Positions 18,267 to 26,960 of a stretch of 64,000 bases of DNA are shown piece by piece. The stretch is from assembly GCA_016710065.1 (NCBI GenBank), contig JADJLP010000001.1, positions 1,771,576-1,835,575 on the forward strand, read 5' to 3'. The notes under the pieces were generated by a model. It was not told where the DNA came from, made no database searches, and saw nothing but the letters and a program-made list of their open reading frames with translations. A program made the position numbers and the translations under genes. The stretch comes from Candidatus Ideonella esbjergensis (GTDB lineage: Bacteria; Pseudomonadota; Gammaproteobacteria; Burkholderiales; Burkholderiaceae_C). The first letter of the stretch is position 1, and each line of letters opens with the position of its first letter.

Positions 18267-19571
18267 GTGTGCACCGAACCGCCCATCGAAAACTGGCTCG
18301 CTCTCGTGGCTGACGATGAGGCGGCCCTGGCACTTAAGGCTGCCCTGCAGGACGCCGCAACCGAGGTCCGACACCTCGGTATTGGCACTCAAATGGTGCG
18401 CTGCAGCACCTGGTGCGCACCACAGGCCATCATCTGGCACCTCAGGGCCTGCACTCGTCGGAATGCGGATCTCCAACTGGAAACGCCCGCGGCCTGGGAT
18501 GTGCCCTTGCTGCTGGTCGGCCAGCCTGACGACCAGCCAACCGAAGCCCTGTCCTCGCGCCTGGCGGACAGCGGTGCGCACCACTGGTTGCCCGATGCGG
18601 ACGCCGTGGCCCCGGCCGACTGGGTGCTGGCCCTGGCCTTTGCCCAGGCCGCGCACCGCAGGGAGCAGGCCCAACGGCAGCGCATTGCCAGCCTGCAGGA
18701 CCAGTTGGCGGAGCAGCGCGTGGTCGCGCGCGCGAAGGGGCTGCTGATGGCCGCGCAGGGCATGACCGAGGACGACGCGTTTGCGTTCCTGCGCAGCGGT
18801 GCCATGCAGACCCGTCTGCCCATGGCCGACATGGCGCGCGCGGTGGTGGATGCGGCCATCTGGTCGGAGGCGGTGAACCGCGCAGGTCAACTGCGCTGGT
18901 TGTCGCAACGCTGCGTTGCGGCTGCGGCACAGAGGCTGGCCCGCATCGATCCGCCCGCGGCCCGCCGTGTACAGGCCGAAGCGCTGCGGCGGGCGCGAGA
19001 CATCCTGGACGGCCTCGGTCGATTGCCTCTGCCCGAGGCCACCCGTCACACGCTGGACGAGACCGACAAGGCGTGGCTCACGTTGAAGTCAAGTCTTGAC
19101 GAGCGGCTGGACCTGGGCAGCCTGAAGCGGGCCGATGAAACAGCCGAGTTCGCACTCGCGCAAGCCGAAGCGCTGGCCGGCAGCCTGCAGGCCGGCTCCA
19201 GCAGCCCGATCCTGCGGGTGGTCAACCTGTGCGGGCGTCAGCGCATGCGCGCACAGCGGCTGGTGAAGCTCGGTTTGCTGAACCAGCTGGGGGTGTCGGC
19301 GCCTGGCCGGTCTGATGCGGGCGGGTCTGCAGAAGCGGCGGCGCTGGTCTCGGTGTTTGCCAGCACCTTGTCGGAGTTGGCGGCGCTGCCGCTGGGTTCG
19401 GCCGACATTGCCACCGCGCACCAGGCTGCGGTCGAGCGTTGGGCTGACATGGTGCTGGCCTTGCAGACTGGCGAGATGGCGTCTCTGGTGCGCTGTGGCG
19501 AGGCTTTGCTGGTCAGCGTGGATGCATTGACGCATTGCTGGGAGCACAGTATTCAATTGCTGCTGGGCTGA
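18267..19571 (+). CDS. NasR-like nitrate/nitrite-sensing ANTAR antiterminator
   Basis: 434 residues from GTG 18267, the start of recognisable sequence (CTEPPIENWLALVADDEAA); the same frame is open back to an ATG at 18045, so the start is uncertain. Residues about 139-197 form an ANTAR RNA-binding domain (RVVARAKGLLMAAQGMTEDDAFAFL, with the K-G-L-M core). A PilJ/NIT-like all-helical region follows with two P-box-like motifs, NRAGQLRWLSQRCV and VVNLCGRQRMRAQRLVK, the type that binds nitrate/nitrite in NarX and NasR. The N-terminus looks like a degenerate receiver. It is divergent from nirB and probably controls it by antitermination. Confidence 0.8.
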   Translation: MCTEPPIENWLALVADDEAALALKAALQDAATEVRHLGIGTQMVRCSTWCAPQAIIWHLRACTRRNADLQLETPAAWDVPLLLVGQPDDQPTEALSSRLADSGAHHWLPDADAVAPADWVLALAFAQAAHRREQAQRQRIASLQDQLAEQRVVARAKGLLMAAQGMTEDDAFAFLRSGAMQTRLPMADMARAVVDAAIWSEAVNRAGQLRWLSQRCVAAAAQRLARIDPPAARRVQAEALRRARDILDGLGRLPLPEATRHTLDETDKAWLTLKSSLDERLDLGSLKRADETAEFALAQAEALAGSLQAGSSSPILRVVNLCGRQRMRAQRLVKLGLLNQLGVSAPGRSDAGGSAEAAALVSVFASTLSELAALPLGSADIATAHQAAVERWADMVLALQTGEMASLVRCGEALLVSVDALTHCWEHSIQLLLG

Positions 19572-19718
19572 CAAGATCTGGGCGGATCCGACGTGACCGC
19601 CGCAGGGCGTCGATTGAAATGACCTGAAGCGGATTCGCCAACCCCCGCGAGACGGCCGCACTGCCAAGCCCCTGCTGGAAGCGACCACAGGACTGCGCGC
19701 AAGACCGGGCATGGCCAC

Positions 19719-20399
19719 TCAGCCCTTGGTACCCACCCAGCCGCGGAACGAGAAAGCTGCATAGAACAGCTCCACGTCGACGAAGCCGGCGTCACGCAGC
19801 AGTTCTTCTTCCTCGCGCGGCGTCAGCAGTGGCAGGCGCTGGGTCATCAGCTTGCCGACGGCAGCTGTTTTCGCTGTATCAGAATTTCCATCGGCGCCGA
19901 AAGCAACCGATCGCGCCATCCACCGCTCGGCGTTTCCTTCGGGCGGCGCGTGATGGGCCACGACCAGGCGTGCGCCTGGTTGCATGCGGCGATGGATCTC
20001 CCGCAGCGTTCGCAGCCGTTCGCCGCGATCCAGGAAGTGCAACGTGAGCAGGCAGGTGGCGCCGTCGAAAGGCCCCGCGGGTGCCTGGTCGACGAGCCCC
20101 TGCACGAGGTGAATCCGCTGCGCGAAAGGCGCCGCGGCCTGGCGCGCCAGATCCAGCATCGCGGGTGACGGGTCCACGCCGGTGAACCGCCAGTCCCGCT
20201 GTGCCGTGGCCAGGGACGCGAGCTCCAGCCCGCCGCCGGCGCCAACGACGAGCACATGAGCTGCCGCCGGTGCTTGCTCGGCCAGCAGCAGCATGGCCAT
20301 GCGATGGAGATCGGCGAGGCCGGGCACCTTGCGCGGGGTGTCCCTTGCGTAGGACGCGACTGCGGCCGGGTCCGTGAAGGGCGCGTGCTTGTCCTGCAT
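19719..20399 (-). CDS. class I SAM-dependent methyltransferase
   Basis: 226 residues. Motif I is VLVVGAGGGLELASLA, motif II is FTGVDPSPAMLDLAR, and FDGATCLLTLHFLDRGERL covers motif IV, all typical of Rossmann-fold SAM methyltransferases. The acceptor is unknown. It is the last gene of an operon behind an Rrf2 regulator and a thioredoxin-reductase-like flavoprotein (9-base gap), which suggests a role in response to a thiol-reactive or electrophilic compound (inference). Confidence 0.85.
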   Translation of the reverse strand: MQDKHAPFTDPAAVASYARDTPRKVPGLADLHRMAMLLLAEQAPAAAHVLVVGAGGGLELASLATAQRDWRFTGVDPSPAMLDLARQAAAPFAQRIHLVQGLVDQAPAGPFDGATCLLTLHFLDRGERLRTLREIHRRMQPGARLVVAHHAPPEGNAERWMARSVAFGADGNSDTAKTAAVGKLMTQRLPLLTPREEEELLRDAGFVDVELFYAAFSFRGWVGTKG

Positions 20400-20408
20400 G
20401 CCAAGGGC

Positions 20409-21293
20409 TCAGTGGTGGAAGACGAGCGAGGCGTGTACCGCAGTTCCCGCCAGCGCACCGTCTCCCACCGCCAGCGCCACGTTGCCCGTGGCTCGCGCGA
20501 GGTCGCCGCAGGCGAACACGCCCGGCACCGACGTTGCCTTCATTGCGTCAGTCCGGATGAAGGGCCCGAGCAGTCCTTCTTCGTGGTCGCAGCCCAGTTG
20601 CGCGGCCAGCGGCGAGGCGGGCTTGGTGAGACTCGTCGTGAACAGGCCGGCGAACGCCTCGCTTCGCCCGTCCGCCAGCACGACGCGAGCCTCGTCGACG
20701 ATGCCCGCGATCGGCGTTGCATCCACCGTCACGCCGCGCGCGGCGAGCATCCGCCTCTCGTCCTCACCCAGCGACACCGCACCATTGAGGAAAAAGGTGA
20801 CGCTGCCCCATTCGGGCAGGAGCTGAGCCTGATGCAAGGATGCGGGGCTCGTGGCGATCACGCCGATGCGGCCTTGCTGCAGCTCGTAGCCGTGGCAGTA
20901 GGGGCAGTGGAACACCGTGCGGCCCCAGCGGTCGGCCAGGCCGGGAATAGCAGGCAGGTCATCCGCCACGCCCATGGCAAGGATGATCCGACGTGCGTGA
21001 TGCGAGGCGTTTCCGGCTTGGACCGCGAACGCATCCTGGATGCCCGAGACGGCGGTGACCGCGCCTTCGAACCACTGGACGGTGGGATACGCAGCGAGCT
21101 GCATGCGCGCATCGGCCACGATCGATTCTGGCGCCCGGCCATCCTGCGCCAGAAACCCGTGGGAGGTGGTGGCAAAGCGGTTGCGCCGCAAGCCACTGTC
21201 GAACACGGCAACACGCCGGCGAGCGCGTGCCAATTGCAGGGCGGCGGACATGCCTGCAAAACTGCCTCCCACGATGGCAACATCAAACGTCAT
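20409..21293 (-). CDS. thioredoxin-reductase-like FAD/NAD(P) oxidoreductase
   Basis: 294 residues. FAD-binding GGSFAGMSAALQLARA at the N-terminus, active-site-like CPYCHGYELQQG in the middle and the FAD-terminal GVFACGDLA. The CPYCHG motif places it with the YwnB/YumC-neighbouring thioredoxin-reductase-like flavoproteins often found beside Rrf2 regulators. The NAD-binding glycine motif is degenerate (IGVIATSPAS), so the nucleotide preference is unclear. It overlaps the Rrf2 gene by 11 bases. Confidence 0.87.
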   Translation of the reverse strand: MTFDVAIVGGSFAGMSAALQLARARRRVAVFDSGLRRNRFATTSHGFLAQDGRAPESIVADARMQLAAYPTVQWFEGAVTAVSGIQDAFAVQAGNASHHARRIILAMGVADDLPAIPGLADRWGRTVFHCPYCHGYELQQGRIGVIATSPASLHQAQLLPEWGSVTFFLNGAVSLGEDERRMLAARGVTVDATPIAGIVDEARVVLADGRSEAFAGLFTTSLTKPASPLAAQLGCDHEEGLLGPFIRTDAMKATSVPGVFACGDLARATGNVALAVGDGALAGTAVHASLVFHH

Positions 21294-21744
21294 GGGATAC
21301 CTCCGCGAGTGAACGGCCGGTGGCTACAAGCCGCCGGTGGAAGTCGCGCGCAAGTGCGGCAAGGCTGACGGAGCCCAGTCGCGCGAGCAGCACGGCCTCC
21401 GCGTCCCGATAGGCCTGCTCCAGCGCGGCGTTGACCGCTTGCTCCACCAGGCAGCCGGGGCTTTCCTCCCGGTGACCCACGGCCAGCAATTCCGGGGCGC
21501 CCAAGGCTTCGTGGATGTCGCGCAGCGTGATGTGCTCAAGCGAACAGGACACGAGCCACCCGCCGCCGTGCCCCTTGGCGGAGGCCACGAAGCCGGCGTC
21601 GCGCAGGCCCGCCATCAGGCGGCGGATGACCACGGGGTTTGTCTGCATGGCTTGGGCGAGCCACTCCGACGTCGCGGGCCGGCCGAGCTCGGCCATGTGG
21701 AGCAGGCAGTGCAAGACGCCTGAAAGGCGGCTGTCTCTTTTCAT
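21283..21744 (-). CDS. Rrf2-family transcriptional regulator
   Basis: 153 residues from ATG 21744. The winged helix is at the N-terminus (ATSEWLAQAMQTNPVVIRRLMAGLRDAGFV), with the glycine wing AKGHGGGWLV. Unlike NsrR or IscR it has no three-Cys iron-sulfur set; the one Cys in SPGCLVEQAVN could be a redox switch (inference). It probably autoregulates the operon with the flavoprotein and methyltransferase. A -10-like TACAAT lies only 8 bases upstream of the ATG, so the mRNA may be almost leaderless. Confidence 0.85.
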   Translation of the reverse strand: MKRDSRLSGVLHCLLHMAELGRPATSEWLAQAMQTNPVVIRRLMAGLRDAGFVASAKGHGGGWLVSCSLEHITLRDIHEALGAPELLAVGHREESPGCLVEQAVNAALEQAYRDAEAVLLARLGSVSLAALARDFHRRLVATGRSLAEVSHDV

Positions 21745-22034
21745 GACACTATTGTAGTTGCATGAGTAACGGCACAGGGCCGAAGGACAAAGGAGCGGCG
21801 AAATGCCGGCAGGTAGCTTGCCTGCCTCTCGACAGCAGAAATCACGAACGGCGGCCGCCTTGGGCCGAAAACACCCCTGGACCTGTGGCGTTGGATTCCC
21901 GTGCGACTGTCGCCGCAGGTACGCCCGAGTGCCCTGCAACCCGCGCTCAGTTGCGAGGCGCCGCGCCGGGCCGGAGGCGCGCGCTGAAAGTTCTTCGGCG
22001 ATACCGGACGCCTGATCGGCTGCGCAGACGCCGC

Positions 22035-23213
22035 TCACACCTGGTGGCCAGCAGACTGCGACCGGTACAGCGCCGCCACCAAATCGGACTGCGTGACCAT
22101 GCCCGACAGGCGGCGTTCGCCATCCACCACCGGCACGTGGTGCAGGCCCTGGTCCGACAGGCGAGGCACCAATTCGACGACGGACTCCTGCTCGTTGGCG
22201 GTCTGTACCGGGCTGCTCATGATCTGGCCCACCACTTCCGCCTTGTCTGAGTAGTCACCCGGCGTAGGGGCTAGCAGATGACGGATTCGTTGCCCCAGGC
22301 TGCGGTGATCCTGCGGGTCGAGCCTGGCCTGCTTGAGGAAGTCGACCAGCGTCACCACGCCGATCACCCTGCGGGCCCGGTCCACCACCGGCAGGGCGCG
22401 GATGCGGTGCCGATGCAGCAGAGCCCAGGCCTCTTCGAGTGGCGTGGCGAACTCCACCGACACGATGTCGCGCGACATGATGTCCGCGCAGCGCACGCTG
22501 CCGAAGCGCCGCTGCCACGCCTGCATCTGGGCCTGGCGCAGCAGGGTTTCGAGCGCATCCCGATCAATGTCGACCAACTGGTTGAAGTCGCGCAGCGCGG
22601 CGTCAAGGTCCGCGGTGGTCAGACCCACGCGATCCTGTGGCGCGGGATCCGCAGTGCTGTGCCGGCTGCCGTGGACCACCGGCGCGTGCACGGGCGCAGG
22701 CCGTGTCAGCCGCCGCCAGGCCAGCGCCACGACCAGCAGCAAGGCCGAGTTGACCGCCACAGGCACCAGCGCGAAGCCGAACCCCAGGTCATGCACCGCG
22801 GCCTGGCCCAGCACGGCCGTGATGGCCACGGCGCCGCCGGGCGGGTGGACGCAGCGCAAGGGAAACATCAGGGCCAGCGCCAGGCCTGCTGCCAAAGCGG
22901 CGGCTGCGGGCGTGGGCCCCAGCCACCGGAACACCGCGACGCCCACGAGGGCTGACATCACGTTGCCCACCATCACCGGCCAGGGCTGGGCCAGAGGACT
23001 GCTCGGGACCGCGAACAGCAGCACCGCCGACGCGCCCATCGTCGCGGCCAGCCACGGCGAGGTCGCGCCCCACCCCCACCACGTGAGCGCGCCAGCCACC
23101 CACAGGCCGAGCATGGCGCCCAGCACATCGCGGGCGCGCTCGCGCGCATCCACGGTCTGGCGCTGCAGCCCCAGCCACAGCAGCCAACGGTTCCCCTCCA
23201 GAGCGTTCTTCAT
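22035..23213 (-). CDS. HPP-family membrane protein with two CBS domains
   Basis: 392 residues from ATG 23213. N-terminal HPP domain with about five membrane segments contains the family name motif as CVHPPGGAVAITAV and SSPLAQPWPVMVGNVMSA. C-terminal pair of CBS domains: CADIMSRDIVSVEFATPLEEAW..GVVTLVDFLK and GQIMSSPVQTANEQESV..GMVTQSDLVAAL. HPP proteins have been implicated in nitrite transport in plastids and cyanobacteria (established), and CBS pairs sense adenylates; the location among nitrate genes is compatible with that. A 290-base stretch downstream (21745-22034) shows no gene. Confidence 0.85.
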   Translation of the reverse strand: MKNALEGNRWLLWLGLQRQTVDARERARDVLGAMLGLWVAGALTWWGWGATSPWLAATMGASAVLLFAVPSSPLAQPWPVMVGNVMSALVGVAVFRWLGPTPAAAALAAGLALALMFPLRCVHPPGGAVAITAVLGQAAVHDLGFGFALVPVAVNSALLLVVALAWRRLTRPAPVHAPVVHGSRHSTADPAPQDRVGLTTADLDAALRDFNQLVDIDRDALETLLRQAQMQAWQRRFGSVRCADIMSRDIVSVEFATPLEEAWALLHRHRIRALPVVDRARRVIGVVTLVDFLKQARLDPQDHRSLGQRIRHLLAPTPGDYSDKAEVVGQIMSSPVQTANEQESVVELVPRLSDQGLHHVPVVDGERRLSGMVTQSDLVAALYRSQSAGHQV

Positions 23214-23368
23214 CGTTTGTCGGTTCCTTGAGCCTGTGCGGCGCATGACCCTGTCCCGATTGGTCAAGGGGCTGGGCCAAAGATCCTGGACGCCAGATGA
23301 GCATCATGGCGCACGCCACGGAGCAAGCACCCTGGACCAAACTGGTGCGGTTCGCCCAAGATGGACCG

Positions 23369-23632
23369 TCAGGCCCATAGCCTGTCGATGAACTCTCGTG
23401 CGATCTCCTGGGCTGTACCGAGGGCGGCCTCGAGCGTGGCGTCATCGGTGACGTACTCCACCACACGCGGCTGCAAATCGCCAGGTGAGCCGCGAATGAC
23501 GATCACGAGGTGACTTCCAGGACTCGTGTCGATGCGTGTGACCTCAATTTCGAAGGCCGTTCCTCGATGGCAACCGTGAAACAGCCGACGTTGCCGGCCG
23601 CTGGAGGAAAGCGCGCATGCGTCCAGCGTCAT
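23369..23632 (-). CDS. small conserved-looking hypothetical protein
   Basis: About 87 residues from ATG 23632; no family recognised. The segment FEIEVTRIDTSPGSHLVIVIRG followed by VVEYVTDDATLEAALGTAQEIAREFIDRLWA looks like a compact alpha/beta fold ending in an amphipathic helix. It lies 53 bases downstream of the DUF3079 gene on the same strand and may be the last gene of the hemerythrin operon. No strong ribosome site is visible, so the start is uncertain. Confidence 0.45.
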   Translation of the reverse strand: MTLDACALSSSGRQRRLFHGCHRGTAFEIEVTRIDTSPGSHLVIVIRGSPGDLQPRVVEYVTDDATLEAALGTAQEIAREFIDRLWA

Positions 23633-23685
23633 GCCCCGGACTTTCGGAGACCTTGCCCGAGATCGAATGGCTGGACGGACACAGC

Positions 23686-23913
23686 TCAAGCCTTTGCCGC
23701 TGGCTCGGAAGAAGCGTTGTCCGGCAAGCTCGTGGGTGGTGGAGTCCGTGCGTCCATGCCGAAGTTCATCCAGTCCTCACCAAAGAGCTCGGCGGGATGC
23801 AGCGTCGCCACGCTGCCGTTACCGCAAACCAAGGCGTCCGTCGAGCAATACCGGTCGCAGCCCCAGCAGACGCGCTCGGGGTGGGCAGGATTCATCGGAA
23901 ACCGCTTGCTCAC
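23686..23913 (-). CDS. DUF3079 small Cys-rich protein
   Basis: 75 residues starting at GTG 23913 (VSKRFPMNPAHPERVCWGCDRYC). The core CWGCDRYCSTDALVCGNGS, with four Cys, followed by HPAELFGEDW is the DUF3079 signature; Cys spacing suggests a metal site. Function unknown. The GTG overlaps the stop of the upstream hemerythrin gene (GTGA), so translation is coupled; an upstream ATG would lie inside that gene. Confidence 0.82.
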   Translation of the reverse strand: MSKRFPMNPAHPERVCWGCDRYCSTDALVCGNGSVATLHPAELFGEDWMNFGMDARTPPPTSLPDNASSEPAAKA

Positions 23914-24923
23914 CGCGCAGCCTCTGGCCGCTCTTGGACCAGCGACTTGTCGAATTGCGGGAACAGCACCCTGTTCTCCAGCTGGATGTGCGCCTTCAAG
24001 TCCTCGGCGAACTGCCTCGTCGCCGTGCAAAGCTGGACCCAGGTGCGGCAGGCATCGCCGGGCGGCGTCGCTTGATGAGTCAAGGCCATCAACTGCGCGA
24101 GCCTCTGAGCATGTTCCTCATGCTCGGACATCATGACGCAGATCGGGTGGGTCACGAACGAACTGCCGCCCCGCGCCAGCATCGGAAAGAGGATCGTCTC
24201 CTCCTTCTCCATGTGCGCCAGCAATTCGCTGTGCATCGACGTCAGCAGATCGGTCAAGCCCCGCGGCGTCTCGGCGTGGTCCGCGTGCACGGCCTCCACC
24301 TTGGCCGCAAGCTGAATCAGCTCGGGGAGCTGCTGACGATGGACCTCGTGGAAGCGCGTCAGGATGAACTCGATCAGCGCACCCGGCTCGGTGGGCACGG
24401 GTGACGCTTCGGCCTGCGGTTCCGTCTGGGGCTCCAAAGTGGCGGGCGCTGTGAATCGGTCCTCCACCCGGCTGATGTTCTGGTGATGGGCCTGCAGCAT
24501 GTCCGTCAAGTCGGCGCGTGCCCGTGCGTCGTCGACCTGCGGAATCAGGGCCTGGAGCTTGCGGGTCACCCAGGCTTGGCCTCGGTTCAGAAACTTCAAT
24601 CGCTCGTCCAGATCGGCGATGGCCATCGCCTTGCCATGGAACGCACCGGTCGCGCTGGAGGGCGTGGCCCCCAAGGATTTGATCGTGCGCATGAGCATGC
24701 TGCACCAGCGGACCTCGTCCTTGTGGATGTCGTCCGCCAGTGCCGCGAGCTCGGGGTCAGTGATCGACCGTCCCGTCTCCATCGCAACGCGGGCACCGGC
24801 ACGCTCGGCCTCCAACAGTTCGTTGAGCGCGTCCAGCAAGGCCGTGCGGGCCGGGTCCGTGGTGGCTGATGCGGAGTCCGTTTCCGGCAGGGAGGCGGAT
24901 GACTGCGGTGGGGTCGAATTCAT
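23910..24923 (-). CDS. DUF6306-hemerythrin two-domain protein
   Basis: 337 residues from ATG 24923. Residues about 25-165 form a DUF6306-type helical bundle (LLEAERAGARVAMETGRS, DDIHKDEVRWCSMLMR), related to ferritin/rubrerythrin-like folds. Residues about 190-330 are a hemerythrin domain with FHEVHRQQLPEL, HMEKEETILFPML, HEEHAQRLAQL and HIQLENRVLFPQFD providing the diiron His/Glu ligands, as in RIC/YtfE iron-centre repair proteins. Likely role: protection from or repair after nitric oxide damage, consistent with the divergent narK operon. Overlaps both neighbours by four bases. Confidence 0.85.
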   Translation of the reverse strand: MNSTPPQSSASLPETDSASATTDPARTALLDALNELLEAERAGARVAMETGRSITDPELAALADDIHKDEVRWCSMLMRTIKSLGATPSSATGAFHGKAMAIADLDERLKFLNRGQAWVTRKLQALIPQVDDARARADLTDMLQAHHQNISRVEDRFTAPATLEPQTEPQAEASPVPTEPGALIEFILTRFHEVHRQQLPELIQLAAKVEAVHADHAETPRGLTDLLTSMHSELLAHMEKEETILFPMLARGGSSFVTHPICVMMSEHEEHAQRLAQLMALTHQATPPGDACRTWVQLCTATRQFAEDLKAHIQLENRVLFPQFDKSLVQERPEAAR

Positions 24924-25432
24924 GTGGTAGAGGTCGCGGGCGACGGTGGGTTGAATGTCGAAGGGGAGCCCGGAGATGAAGGCGTTGCGAAGAGCGGAAA
25001 CAGTTCCTCGTCTTCTGCCCGGATGTGCAGTGCCAGCTGACAGGCCAGGTCGTCGAGGCCTCGAATCAGCTGATGGAGCGCCAGGTCCGTGCCGTGAGCT
25101 TCGGTCAGCGTGCAAAGGTGCGCGCGGAGAGCGTCCATGGCGTGCTCATGTGCGACATGTTCGCGATGCAAGTCCTCGATCAGCAGCCCGATCAACGTGT
25201 TGCCGCCTTGCTCCATCATCGGAAACAGCCGCATCTCCTCCTTGAACATGTGCTGTTCCAGCGCGTTGCCGATCGCGCGCAGTTCATCAACGAGGCCGTC
25301 GTCGATGCCGCGCGCCTCAACCGTCGCGGCCATGGCCAGTAGCTCGGGCAGTGCCCGGCGGTGGCCTTCATGGAACTGCGTTTGGATGCGGTCGATCAGG
25401 GCACTGACCTGCCGGGCGGTTTCAGGGGACAT
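24920..25432 (-). CDS. hemerythrin-domain protein (RIC/YtfE-like)
   Basis: 170 residues. Hemerythrin ligands are present in FHEGHRRALPELLAM, HMFKEEMRLFPMMEQGG, HREHVAHEHAMD and HIRAEDEELFPLF; the arrangement is that of the C-terminal domain of RIC proteins, without the N-terminal ScdA domain. Likely binds O2 or NO at a diiron site or donates iron to damaged clusters (inference from family). First gene of the hemerythrin operon; 224 bases separate it from divergent narK1, with FNR- and NarL-like sites in between. Confidence 0.88.
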   Translation of the reverse strand: MSPETARQVSALIDRIQTQFHEGHRRALPELLAMAATVEARGIDDGLVDELRAIGNALEQHMFKEEMRLFPMMEQGGNTLIGLLIEDLHREHVAHEHAMDALRAHLCTLTEAHGTDLALHQLIRGLDDLACQLALHIRAEDEELFPLFATPSSPGSPSTFNPPSPATSTT

Positions 25433-25489
25433 GGTCGGTGGAGGCAGCCTATTCCGGTTCAGTCTGGGCGAGGGCGCAAGCCGTTGACG

Positions 25490-25503
25490 TTGACCCAGGT
25501 CAA
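25490..25503. promoter_or_regulatory. FNR/Dnr-type binding site
   Basis: TTGAC-CCAG-GTCAA is a perfect dyad that departs from the FNR consensus TTGAT-N4-ATCAA at one position per arm. It lies between the divergent hemerythrin and narK1 genes, 58 bases from the hemerythrin ATG and 154 from the narK1 ATG. It could serve either promoter under low oxygen. Confidence 0.65.
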
Positions 25504-25527
25504 GTTCTGAACCAAAGGGCCCCGGCG

Positions 25528-25543
25528 TAGTTCTTCAGAACTA
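25528..25543. promoter_or_regulatory. NarL-type 7-2-7 dyad
   Basis: TAGTTCT-TC-AGAACTA is a perfect inverted repeat of two heptamers spaced by two bases. NarL/NarP sites are TACYYMT heptamers in this 7-2-7 arrangement; each arm here matches six of seven positions. It is centred 39 bases from the FNR-like site. narXL lies downstream in the same cluster. Confidence 0.55.
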
Positions 25544-25656
25544 TGTCCTGGCCGCGCGCCATCGTTCTTCTGCCGCGGTGCGCGTAGCCACCGTGCTGAT
25601 GTTCACGAAGGCGGTGCCGGCGGACAGTCTCGTCAAACCCAAGACGAGTCCGCTCC

Positions 25657-26940
25657 ATGGCCACCCACTCCATCCCCATCCCACGCCAGGCGTGGTCCGT
25701 GCTCATCGTCAGCACCATCGCCTTCACCGTGTGCTTCATGGTGTGGATGATGTTCGGCGTCATCGGCATTCCGCTGAAGAAGACGCTGGGACTGAACGCC
25801 ACGGAGTTCGGTCTGTTGACTGCCACGCCGGTGCTCACCGGCTCGCTGATTCGCGTGCCCCTGGGCATCTGGACCGACCGATATGGTGGCCGCATCGTGA
25901 TGACACTGCTGATGACGGCCACCGTGCCCGCCATCTGGCTGATGAGCTACGCCACCGCCTACTGGCACTTCCTGGTCATCGGCCTGTTTGTGGGGTTGGC
26001 GGGCGGCTCGTTCTCGGTTGGCACCCCGTATGTGGCGCGCTGGTTCCCCAAGGCACGTCAGGGCATGGCCATGGGGGTGTACGGTGCCGGCAACTCCGGC
26101 TCTGCCGTCAACAAGTTCGCCGCGCCCGTGCTGCTGGCCATCGGCGGCTGGACGCTGGTGCCGCAGGTGTATGCCGCGGTGATGCTGGGCACGGTCATCC
26201 TGTTCTGGTTGGGCAGCAGCAGCGACCCCAAGCACCTGGTGCCGTCGAACGTGAAGTTCACGGACCAGCTGAAGATGCTGAAGGACCCCAAGGTGCTGAA
26301 GTACTGCCAGTACTACAGCATCGTCTTCGGCGGCTACGTCGCGCTGGCGCTGTGGATGGTGCAGTACTACGTGGGCGAGTTCGGCCTGTCGATCCAGACC
26401 GCCGCGCTGCTGGCCGCCTGCTTCAGCCTGCCCGGCGGCGTGCTGCGCGCCGTCGGCGGCATCCTCTCTGACAAGTTCGGCGCACACCAGGTGACCTGGT
26501 GGGTGCTGTGGGTGAGCTGGGTGTGCCTGTTCCTGCTGAGTTACCCGCAGACCGACTTCACTGTGCTCACCGTGAACGGCCCGAAGACCTTTCACGTGGG
26601 CCTGAACGTGTATCTGTTCACCGCGCTGATGTTCATCCTGGGCATTGCCTGGGCTTTCGGCAAGGCCAGCGTCTTCAAGTACATCGGCGACGACTACCCC
26701 GGGAACATCGGCACCGTCAGCGGCATCGTCGGCCTGGCCGGCGGCTTGGGCGGCTTCGTGCTGCCGATCATGTTCGGCGCGCTGATGGACCTGACCGGCA
26801 TCCGCTCCAGCGCCTTCATGTTGATGTACGGCGTTGTCTGGGTCTCGCTGATCTGGATGTACTGGACCGAGGTGCGCCGCACCGAAATGATGGGCCAGAA
26901 CGCGCCCGTCTCGCCGCTGTCGCGCAGCTTCGCGCGCTGA
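25657..26940 (+). CDS. narK1: nitrate/nitrite transporter, NarK1 type (MFS)
   Basis: 427 residues, 12 membrane segments. NNP-family motifs: TGSLIRVPLGIWTDRYGGR with the substrate Arg, GLAGGSFSVGTPYVARWFP in helix 5 and GIAWAFGKASVFKYIGDDYP in the second half. Type I NarK proteins import nitrate with protons; type II exchange nitrate for nitrite. This one lacks the long N-terminal cytoplasmic extension of the next two genes and groups by sequence with type I (inference). First gene of the respiratory nitrate operon, probably under FNR and NarL control. Confidence 0.88.
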   Translation: MATHSIPIPRQAWSVLIVSTIAFTVCFMVWMMFGVIGIPLKKTLGLNATEFGLLTATPVLTGSLIRVPLGIWTDRYGGRIVMTLLMTATVPAIWLMSYATAYWHFLVIGLFVGLAGGSFSVGTPYVARWFPKARQGMAMGVYGAGNSGSAVNKFAAPVLLAIGGWTLVPQVYAAVMLGTVILFWLGSSSDPKHLVPSNVKFTDQLKMLKDPKVLKYCQYYSIVFGGYVALALWMVQYYVGEFGLSIQTAALLAACFSLPGGVLRAVGGILSDKFGAHQVTWWVLWVSWVCLFLLSYPQTDFTVLTVNGPKTFHVGLNVYLFTALMFILGIAWAFGKASVFKYIGDDYPGNIGTVSGIVGLAGGLGGFVLPIMFGALMDLTGIRSSAFMLMYGVVWVSLIWMYWTEVRRTEMMGQNAPVSPLSRSFAR

Positions 26941-26960
26941 AGGCACAAGGAGAACATGCA

